Assembly: GCA_031272415.1 (NCBI GenBank)
Contig: JAISTU010000050.1
Location: 1 to 6,052 of the forward strand
Origin: Bacteroidales bacterium
Lineage (GTDB): Bacteria > Bacteroidota > Bacteroidia > Bacteroidales > WCHB1-69
Reading direction: 5' to 3'
Length of the DNA: 6,052 nucleotides
How positions within the stretch are numbered: the first letter of the stretch is position 1; the number at the start of each line of letters is the position of its first letter. A program made the translations under genes and the position numbers. Below the pieces are notes generated by a model. That model did not search any database, had not been told where the DNA came from, and worked only from the letters and a program-made list of their open reading frames with translations. Below, in pieces: positions 1-6,052 of this stretch.

Positions 1-2514
1 GTTTCGCGTTTTTCGGTTAATTACAAGCCGGTCAACCCGAAATTTCCGATTAAAGCCGTTCTGCTTTCGCCCGCCGATATTGTGCTGGTGCTGTGCGACA
101 GTTTTTATAACGATATAAATTTCATAAAATCGTACGATATTCATTTTCTGTCGAGCGACGAAATCAATACCGAGGTTTATCAGTTGAAGGAACGCTTAAA
201 AAACCGTTCAGAACAGCAGACCGTATTTGCCGAAGACGATGTGCTTGACATACAGGATTATTTCGAGGAGTATTTCCAGAAGGCGGACAAAGTCATTGAT
301 TCAATGTTTTTTGATGAAATTTCGCTGCTGATTTCAAAAGCAAGACCGGATGAATGGAAAGACATTTTTCCTCTTTTGTGGAATAAAAACGAGATTTTCA
401 CAACATTATTCGCCTCGTTGATTTCAGAATACGGCAAACTGAATTTTACGAATTCCGTATATCTGCCATTGGAAGCGGTTTTGTACCGATTTGGCACTTT
501 GCTCGATGTGAAACGATTGAGGGAAATCTATACGGAGGCAGACAAGATTGAACCGAATTATACGGCTACAACAAAAGTTTTATTGCCTGCAAACAATCAG
601 GAAATCAACTTTGCCAAATCCTATCTCTGCGCTTTGTCCGCCGAGTTGGTTTTCGGACAGTCGGAAACGTTACTGAACAGCAAACCGTTTTTGAAAGAAA
701 CCGATTTGTTAGACTTTCCGGGCGCAAGGTCGCGAATGGAAAAACCGTTAGAGGCAATCGAAAACAAGACCATTCCCGATTTGCTGCTGCGCGGAAAAGT
801 GGCGTACCTGTTCAATAAATATTCCGATGCAGAAAAGATTAACATTCTGATTTTCTGCGCAAAACACGAACAAACGGCTCAACGCATTATGCCACGTTTG
901 CTCAATAATTGGGTAAATAAAATTGTTGGCGACACAGCCGAAAAACGAGAAGCGTTTATTGCAAAATCCAAAATTTCGCCGCTGTTTGTTATCGGAACTT
1001 TCTTTAATGTCAATTTGGCATACAATCCTTTGTTAGATAAAGCAGACGGAACGGGAACGCCTTTAAACAATCGTTGGTTGCAGCGTTTTACAACTACTTT
1101 GGAAAAAGAATATTTTGAAAAAGTAACTTACACTTGGTTTGATAATTGGACTAAATCGCAGCCTGATTTTCAAAATATTTTCCTCTTGCGCGATTTTGAA
1201 AAATCGGAAACGCCAAGCAATCTTTTCAAAGGATTTAATACGCACAAAACTGAATTAGAGGAAGTTCCAACGCCTCAATATCCGAATTTTCGTCAAGACC
1301 TGCGCCAATCATTTCTTGATTACGATTTTGTAAGACGGCATTTTGCCAATCCCGCCGAATCGTGGGTCGAAGCGGCAAGTATCAACAAAGACGGTACAAA
1401 ATTGATTATTGAAAAATTGACCATTGCCGCTAACAATATCAACGCAGCCCGCTTTGAAAAAACAGTTGCCGAACTCAACGAAATAAAGCAAATTGTCATT
1501 GCCGAATTAGACAAGCATTTTCATAGCAACGACAAAGACGAAGTATTGCAGAAAGCCAAAAACATCGCAGGCGATATACAGTTTAGATTGGCGACGGCTT
1601 TTTCTGCCGATAAAATTAAAAATTACGGACAATTGATGAAAGAATTGATGCTTGACGAGAGTTCAGTACTTGCACTTTTCCGTAAAAAAGTGGATGCACT
1701 TGAACACCGCGATGTTGTTAATATGGATATTTACAGCAATTATCGCATTTTAGTTCCTGTTGAAAAAGACGATACGACAGAAAAATATTTTGAGCGGTTG
1801 TGTCAATATTTTGAAAAAAACACAGACGAACGCAAAGCAGAATTTCGTGCCGAACTGGATGCAAAACAAATTGATTTAGAAGAACTTATAAAAGGAAATT
1901 CGGATTTAATTAAAAATAATGCACAACAATTGGCGGAGGCGCTGCTCGAATATTGGTTTGAATATGTTGAGTTGAACGACAAAATATTTATACAGCAAAT
2001 TTTAGGAAAAGATACAAGTTTAGAGAATATTAAAGATATGTATCAAAAATTGTTTAAAAAATTAGGAATTGTCAAGAAAATTGCCGAAAAGATACGCCGT
2101 TATGTTGATGGACACAGCAAAACAGATTTGCCTTATGAAATTGTTGCCGATATTAGCGCTGAATTGTTGAACAAATGTATCAATACTGTTGGTTTTGAAT
2201 ATCTTGACGAATCGGAAATCAACGATTTGCGACAGGCAAACACTCAAAACAATTTAGGTTTGATTTTGGATAACAATACCAACTCCACTGAAAGTTCGGT
2301 GGAGGAACTGTTTTCAAAAATCGAAAATCAGACAAAAATTATGACCGAACAGCCCGAAGAAATGAAATCGTTACCAAATTACCGTAATTATTTGGCTTGG
2401 AGCAACCGCCTTAAAATCGGCTTTGTTTCCGTTTGCGATATTCCAAATTATGATGTAACGGCAAATGCTAATTTGGGGAAAATTATTGAAGAATGTAAAA
2501 CTATAAAATATTGA
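1..2514 (+). CDS. srfC: SrfC-family putative virulence factor, GTPase-like (5'-truncated by window edge)
   Basis: The frame is open from base 1 to the TGA at 2512-2514, giving 837 visible residues. The GTG at 82 is not a believable start, because family-like sequence precedes it (VSRF at residues 1-4, then FPIKAVLLSPADIV). I recognise the SrfC family (COG4458/Virul_Fac) from its conserved order: EDDVLDIQDYFEEYF at 78-92, the LLDFPGARSR region at about 236-245, LLLRGKVAYLF at 261-271, LFVIGTFFN at 328-336, QNIFLLRDF at 391-399. DFPG resembles a GTPase G3 (DxxG) motif. VSRF probably sits in the switch I region, so Walker A should lie upstream. The position where NKxD/TKxD would fall reads TFFN (333-336), so guanine specificity is doubtful. 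The rest, from about 440, looks mostly helical and charged, with no signal peptide or membrane segment, so it is probably cytoplasmic. Srf genes are named after SsrB-regulated factors of Salmonella; their biochemical role is unsettled. Family assignment is from memory of motifs, not a search. The gene is followed after two bases by a DUF4328 gene. Confidence 0.82.
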   Translation, partial: VSRFSVNYKPVNPKFPIKAVLLSPADIVLVLCDSFYNDINFIKSYDIHFLSSDEINTEVYQLKERLKNRSEQQTVFAEDDVLDIQDYFEEYFQKADKVIDSMFFDEISLLISKARPDEWKDIFPLLWNKNEIFTTLFASLISEYGKLNFTNSVYLPLEAVLYRFGTLLDVKRLREIYTEADKIEPNYTATTKVLLPANNQEINFAKSYLCALSAELVFGQSETLLNSKPFLKETDLLDFPGARSRMEKPLEAIENKTIPDLLLRGKVAYLFNKYSDAEKINILIFCAKHEQTAQRIMPRLLNNWVNKIVGDTAEKREAFIAKSKISPLFVIGTFFNVNLAYNPLLDKADGTGTPLNNRWLQRFTTTLEKEYFEKVTYTWFDNWTKSQPDFQNIFLLRDFEKSETPSNLFKGFNTHKTELEEVPTPQYPNFRQDLRQSFLDYDFVRRHFANPAESWVEAASINKDGTKLIIEKLTIAANNINAARFEKTVAELNEIKQIVIAELDKHFHSNDKDEVLQKAKNIAGDIQFRLATAFSADKIKNYGQLMKELMLDESSVLALFRKKVDALEHRDVVNMDIYSNYRILVPVEKDDTTEKYFERLCQYFEKNTDERKAEFRAELDAKQIDLEELIKGNSDLIKNNAQQLAEALLEYWFEYVELNDKIFIQQILGKDTSLENIKDMYQKLFKKLGIVKKIAEKIRRYVDGHSKTDLPYEIVADISAELLNKCINTVGFEYLDESEINDLRQANTQNNLGLILDNNTNSTESSVEELFSKIENQTKIMTEQPEEMKSLPNYRNYLAWSNRLKIGFVSVCDIPNYDVTANANLGKIIEECKTIKY

Positions 2515-2516
2515 TT
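2500..2516 (+). promoter_or_regulatory. Stop/start junction without Shine-Dalgarno; decides start of the DUF4328 gene
   Basis: The upstream TGA (2512-2514) is followed by ATG at 2517-2519. A TTG at 2511, in the same frame, overlaps the stop and would add two residues. ATG is preferred because it is the stronger codon and no AGGAGG-like sequence favours the TTG. The leader is A/T-rich, as is common in Bacteroidota, where Shine-Dalgarno sites are rare. The closeness suggests translational coupling, which is an inference. Confidence 0.5.
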
Positions 2517-3206
2517 ATGTTGACGTTAAGGAAGAACGAATTAAGAGCACGGAATGCAATTTTGTTGATCGGGATTGTGTTGGCTTTGGAAATTGTAAGT
2601 ATTGTTTCAAATCTTATACAATACGACTTACTGCAATCTATTGCAAATGGATATTATATCTCCGAAGAAGTGGCAACGGCAAATGACACACGCGAACAGA
2701 TAATTGGTGTCGTTTATTTGATTGTTTACTATATTTCATTTATAACTTTTATTAAGTGGTTTAGGCGAGCATATTATAATTTGCATCAAAAAATAGACAA
2801 CTTATCCTATTCGGAAGGTTGGGCTGCGGGCAGTTGGTTTGTCCCTATAATTCATTTGTACCGACCCTATAAAATAATGAAAGAACTTTATGTCAAAACA
2901 AAAGAGTTTTTGCAAAGTAAAAATGAGGAGGAAAAAGTTAGTTATACAACCTCATATTTAGGCTGGTGGTGGGCTTTGTGGATTATTGATGGTGTTTTGA
3001 GCAAAGCCGTTTATCGTTTATCAAAAAAAGCCGACTCTGTAACTGATTTATTGTCTGTAACAACATGGAGCATTATCTCAAGTATAGTAGGCATTATTGG
3101 TGCCATTATTACGATTAAAGTAATAAAAGATTATTCACGCGTAGAACCAATATTGCTTGAAGTTGAAAAAAAAGAAATACAAATAGAGAATACAGAATTA
3201 AATTAA
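2517..3206 (+). CDS. DUF4328-family multi-pass membrane protein
   Basis: The product has 229 residues from ATG 2517 to TAA 3204-3206. Hydrophobic segments lie at about 14-35, 62-80, 149-166 and 184-203, with a weaker one at about 103-120, so it is an integral inner-membrane protein with four or five spans. The DUF4328 signature is clear: FIKWFRRAYYNL (78-89), EGWAAGSWFVPIIHLYRPY (100-118) followed by KIMKEL, then LGWWWALWIID (148-158). The family has no known biochemical function and no catalytic residues are evident. The C-terminal tail (204-229) is charged and probably cytoplasmic. It sits between an SrfC-like NTPase gene (gap 2 bases) and a membrane-tethered subtilase gene (gap 12 bases), which suggests a membrane partner of one or both. 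That role is inferred from position only. Family call is confident, function unknown. Confidence 0.85.
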   Translation: MLTLRKNELRARNAILLIGIVLALEIVSIVSNLIQYDLLQSIANGYYISEEVATANDTREQIIGVVYLIVYYISFITFIKWFRRAYYNLHQKIDNLSYSEGWAAGSWFVPIIHLYRPYKIMKELYVKTKEFLQSKNEEEKVSYTTSYLGWWWALWIIDGVLSKAVYRLSKKADSVTDLLSVTTWSIISSIVGIIGAIITIKVIKDYSRVEPILLEVEKKEIQIENTELN

Positions 3207-3218
3207 AAAATAACATTT
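3207..3218 (+). promoter_or_regulatory. A-rich intergenic leader of the protease gene, no Shine-Dalgarno
   Basis: Only 12 bases (AAAAATAACATTT-like, no purine-rich GGAG) separate the TAA of the DUF4328 gene from the protease ATG. The gap is too short for a separate terminator and promoter, so it supports co-transcription. An A-rich leader in place of a Shine-Dalgarno fits initiation in Bacteroidota. Confidence 0.5.
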
Positions 3219-6050
3219 ATGGCGACAGTAGATAAACACGAACTTTTATTTAGCACAGATTTAAAATATTTCAAAGCATTGCAATTGATTGGCGGAAAGT
3301 CAATTTTCGACAGATACAAAATTGCCAGCACAAGTATCATTGGCAAATACATTGACGAAAAATACCGCAATTTTTTGGCATATCCTGTAAAAGAAGGAGA
3401 TAAAATTGAATTTCACGGGATAAAAGCACAAAATGATGAGCCACGCATTTTGTCTGAACTGCAAGGCGATGACGCTGCAAAATATCAAACTGTAAAAGAA
3501 GAAACTTTGCAGCATTATCAAAGCAAAATTAACGAACTCAAAAATGCCGGCAAAACTGACGATGCAAAGTTTTTGAACGATGCAGTAAAATTTATTGACG
3601 ACAGATTTGCATATTGCTATGATAATAAAGTAATTCTCGGTGCATGGGGAATGACTGTGCGGGATAATGTAAGAGAAGATATTACCGAAATCCGCAAATC
3701 TGTGCCCCGAAAACAAAAAACTATCGAACAAGCAATTGATACCAAACCACCAACTCCATTTGTTGTTTCTTTTAACGCAGGTGAAAATGGCATACTTAAG
3801 GGAAATAATATTGTTAGTAAAGAGTCTAATTCATGCCTTAACGATGATGAGATTCCGCAAATTAAGCCAAATAATGGTTACGAATTTATAGGTTGGAGTG
3901 AAGAGCCACAAGGGTATCAAGTGTCAGGGAATAAGGAATTTACGGCTCAATACAGAGAAATTCCTATTGCTCCTGCAAAACTTCCTTGGTGGAAACGGTT
4001 TTGGTTGTGGTTTACAGGCAAAGGATGTCTGAAATGGTTACTTTTGGCATTGCTATTACTTTTGTTGTTGCTTTTATTATGGTGGTTGTTGCGAACATGC
4101 AGGGGACATCATTTGAGTGGAGGTGCGGCTCTCAGTGATAATGATTCTACATGGTTGCATGAAGACCCTACGCGTGGTTATGGCGGTGGTATCTATGACC
4201 CGTATAATCCTTATAATCCTATTCCTACGCCTCCGGGATACGAAGATATTTTGCCGCCTCAACAAGGTTTATTGCCCCCAGTGGAAGATAATCCCGAAAT
4301 TATACCCGGCAATCCGTCTATTATCGCTAATAGATTGAATATTCTAATGGAAAATGAAGATAAATCTATTCTTGATTTGGCAAAAGATTTTAAAGCAAAA
4401 TATGCTGATGCAAAATACAAAATTGTCTATTATGATGATGTAGTGAAACGGATGCAAATTGAAATTCCAAAAGAGGAACGCGAACAAATAAAACAAGAAA
4501 TTCCTTCTCAATTTGCCCCTGAATATGAATTATTTGTGTTTGACGAGGCTTTGTTTGAAGGCACATATACTCCCAATGACCCTGCTTTTTCAGATGCTAA
4601 TAAATCTTGGTATTTAAAGAAAATCAATGCGCTACAAGCGTGGGATATTACCAAAGGCTCTGAAAAAATTACTGTGGCTATTGTTGATAATGGTTTCAAT
4701 CTCAAACATCCCGAATTAAGCAGTAAAGTTATTCAGCCTTACAACGTTTGGACACACAATGACAAAATTTTTCCGCAATCGGTTGACCACGGCACACACG
4801 TTGCAGGGACAGCATTGGCAATTTCGGATAATGGAGAAGGTATTTGCGGGATTGCCCCTGCTTGTAAATTTATGCCTATTCAAGTTGCGGACCAACGTGG
4901 ATTGATGACAACAACTTCTGTGTTGGATGGTATTTTATTTGCTTTGTATCAGGGTGCTGATGTGGTGAATGTTTCTTTGGGATGCCAGTTTAGAGGGCTT
5001 TCACAATTCCCAGAAAGTGAGCAACAAAATTTAATTCGCAATCATTTCAAAGAAGAAGAGCGTTTGTGGCGTGAAATTATGCGTATTGCTGCCAATCATA
5101 ATTCTACCATTGTGGTCGCAGCAGGTAATGATAATGTGTTGGCTGGCATTGATGCTCTGCAACGTCCTGAATTGTTTATTACCGTTTCGGCAACAGGTAA
5201 AGATAATCAAAGCAGTAATAAAGCCAATTTTAGCAATTATGGTCAATTTTCTACCATTTCTGCTCCGGGAGTAGATATTTACAGTTCGACAGGTAAAAAA
5301 GATTATACTGTAATGAGTGGGACAAGTATGGCAGCACCTATCGTTACCGGTGCAGTGGCTTTGATGAAAAGTATCAATGATACTATTACAACTAAACAAA
5401 TTATCTGCATTTTGCAGGGAACAGGTTTAGAAACACAAGGAAATATCGGCAAGTTAATACAGTTAGATAAAGCCCTGCAAACAGTACAATCGGGAGATAC
5501 AGTAGATTGTACGCCTACACCCTCTACCGGCGATGTGCAAGTGTTGTTAAGTTGGAACAATTACAATGACTTGGATTTGATAGTTACTGACCCTTATGGA
5601 GAAACTGTTTTTTTTAGAAATCGAATGGCTGCAAGTGGAGGACAACTTGAAATTGATATGAATGTGGAATATCCCGACAGTAAGAATCCTATTGAAAACA
5701 TATATTGGCAGCCCAACGGCGCGCCCAATGGAACATATAATGTTTATCTTTTGTATTATCACAGACATGAATCAGGTATCAATGCAACACCTTATAATAT
5801 AAAAGTAAAATATGGCAGTAAAACAGAGGATTATAGCGGAGTGATAAAAAAAGAAGATAACACAATTCATATTTGCAGTTTCACTTTGGGTACAGCGAAC
5901 AATATCCGGCAAAATCCGATTTTGCAAAATCCGAATACGCCGCCTGTAGCCGACCGCCGCCGCTCGCAATTGGAACAAGAGCGCGACAGTTTGCAAAATG
6001 AGTTAGACCGCGTAAATAATGAATTAAGAAGAATTGGAAATAGAAGATAA
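3219..6050 (+). CDS. Membrane-tethered S8 (subtilisin-like) serine protease with N-terminal repeat domain and C-terminal YfaP/DUF2135-like domain
   Basis: This complete 943-residue protein runs from ATG 3219 to TAA 6048-6050. Residues 1-165 form a mixed alpha/beta region I do not recognise, including FLAYPVKEGDKIEF (52-65) and VILGAWGM (138-145). Residues 179-247 resemble an InlB/Listeria-Bacteroides repeat (FNAGENGILKG, GYEFIGW, FTAQY). A Trp/Lys collar (PWWKRFWLWF) leads into a leucine-rich membrane segment at 271-292. Residues 296-366 are a Gly/Pro/Tyr linker and 367-450 look like a subtilase prodomain. The S8 domain (about 462-755) has an intact triad: Asp490 (AIVD), His524 (HGTHVAG) and Ser703 (GTSMAAP), with oxyanion Asn637 (AAGN). 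Residues 771-890 match the YfaP/DUF2135 style (SWNNYNDLDLIVTDPYG, SGGQLEID, NIYWQPNGAPNGTYNVY). Residues 913-940 are a charged coiled coil. There is no cleavable signal peptide; the single internal span suggests N-inside with the protease in the periplasm, but this is not certain. It ends a probable operon with SrfC-like and DUF4328 genes. Active protease is a strong call; substrate is unknown. Confidence 0.93.
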   Translation: MATVDKHELLFSTDLKYFKALQLIGGKSIFDRYKIASTSIIGKYIDEKYRNFLAYPVKEGDKIEFHGIKAQNDEPRILSELQGDDAAKYQTVKEETLQHYQSKINELKNAGKTDDAKFLNDAVKFIDDRFAYCYDNKVILGAWGMTVRDNVREDITEIRKSVPRKQKTIEQAIDTKPPTPFVVSFNAGENGILKGNNIVSKESNSCLNDDEIPQIKPNNGYEFIGWSEEPQGYQVSGNKEFTAQYREIPIAPAKLPWWKRFWLWFTGKGCLKWLLLALLLLLLLLLLWWLLRTCRGHHLSGGAALSDNDSTWLHEDPTRGYGGGIYDPYNPYNPIPTPPGYEDILPPQQGLLPPVEDNPEIIPGNPSIIANRLNILMENEDKSILDLAKDFKAKYADAKYKIVYYDDVVKRMQIEIPKEEREQIKQEIPSQFAPEYELFVFDEALFEGTYTPNDPAFSDANKSWYLKKINALQAWDITKGSEKITVAIVDNGFNLKHPELSSKVIQPYNVWTHNDKIFPQSVDHGTHVAGTALAISDNGEGICGIAPACKFMPIQVADQRGLMTTTSVLDGILFALYQGADVVNVSLGCQFRGLSQFPESEQQNLIRNHFKEEERLWREIMRIAANHNSTIVVAAGNDNVLAGIDALQRPELFITVSATGKDNQSSNKANFSNYGQFSTISAPGVDIYSSTGKKDYTVMSGTSMAAPIVTGAVALMKSINDTITTKQIICILQGTGLETQGNIGKLIQLDKALQTVQSGDTVDCTPTPSTGDVQVLLSWNNYNDLDLIVTDPYGETVFFRNRMAASGGQLEIDMNVEYPDSKNPIENIYWQPNGAPNGTYNVYLLYYHRHESGINATPYNIKVKYGSKTEDYSGVIKKEDNTIHICSFTLGTANNIRQNPILQNPNTPPVADRRRSQLEQERDSLQNELDRVNNELRRIGNRR
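4203..4220. repeat. Tandem 9-bp repeat in the protease linker
   Basis: Two exact, adjacent copies of TATAATCCT, in frame, encode YNP-YNP (residues 329-334) within the Pro/Gly/Tyr linker between the membrane segment and the prodomain. Such a repeat can expand or contract without a frameshift, so linker length may vary between strains. Confidence 0.7.
5909..5934. repeat. Short direct repeat, 11 bp at a 15-bp period
   Basis: GCAAAATCCGA occurs exactly at 5909-5919 and 5924-5934, in frame, and encodes the repeated QNP of RQNPILQNPNTPP (residues 897-909). It lies in the linker between the YfaP-like domain and the terminal coiled coil. It is probably a small in-frame duplication in a flexible region. 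Confidence 0.55.
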
Positions 6051-6052
6051 TA

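Noticed and set aside
82..84. GTG at 82 as the start of the first gene
   Set aside because: The same frame is open back to base 1 and codes for family-like sequence (VSRF, FPIKAVLLSPADI), so the gene continues upstream of the window.
3300..3731. A 143-residue open frame on the - strand
   Set aside because: It is antisense to the N-terminal domain of the protease, has a Phe/Ile/Cys-rich product typical of the complement of Lys/Asp-rich coding sequence, and no own leader.
4038..4080. The leucine run considered as a nucleotide repeat or slippage tract
   Set aside because: The leucines use mixed codons (TTA, CTT, TTG, CTA), so the run reflects selection for a hydrophobic span, not DNA repeat expansion.
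4117..4338. A 73-residue open frame on the + strand inside the protease gene
   Set aside because: It overlaps in another frame the linker and prodomain of a gene with an intact triad, and its product has no recognisable feature.
5031..5399. A 122-residue Cys/His/Thr-rich open frame on the - strand, considered as a metal-binding protein
   Set aside because: It lies wholly opposite the catalytic domain, including the Ser703 block, and its composition is a by-product of the coding strand.
6048..6052. Terminator after the protease gene
   Set aside because: The window ends two bases after the stop codon, so nothing can be judged.

Overview
The window holds three tightly packed genes on the + strand, with no gene-free stretch longer than about a dozen bases. 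Low G+C, A/T-rich gene leaders without Shine-Dalgarno sequences, and the protein families present all suggest a member of the Bacteroidota. This is inference; there is no rRNA or other marker gene here.

Layout: (1) Bases 1-2514 are the 3' part of a large gene of the SrfC / 'putative bacterial virulence factor' family, a P-loop GTPase-like family. The frame is open from base 1, so the true start and the Walker A region lie upstream. (2) Bases 2517-3206 are a 229-residue multi-pass membrane protein of the DUF4328 family, starting two bases after the first stop. (3) Bases 3219-6050 are a complete 943-residue subtilisin-like (S8) protease of unusual design. Its order is: unrecognised N-terminal domain, InlB/Listeria-Bacteroides-type repeat, one leucine-rich membrane segment, Pro/Gly/Tyr linker, prodomain-like region, intact Asp/His/Ser catalytic domain, YfaP/DUF2135-like beta domain, and a short charged coiled coil.

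Spacings of 2 and 12 bases make a single operon very likely. In enterobacteria srfC follows srfA and srfB, so a SrfB-like Hsp70/actin-fold protein may lie just upstream, but that is outside the window. A working idea is that the SrfC-like NTPase is a cytoplasmic sensor or effector, the DUF4328 protein a membrane partner, and the tethered protease an output enzyme. None of this coupling is shown by the sequence. The protease architecture and its linkage to an Srf-type NTPase are the most interesting part of the window.
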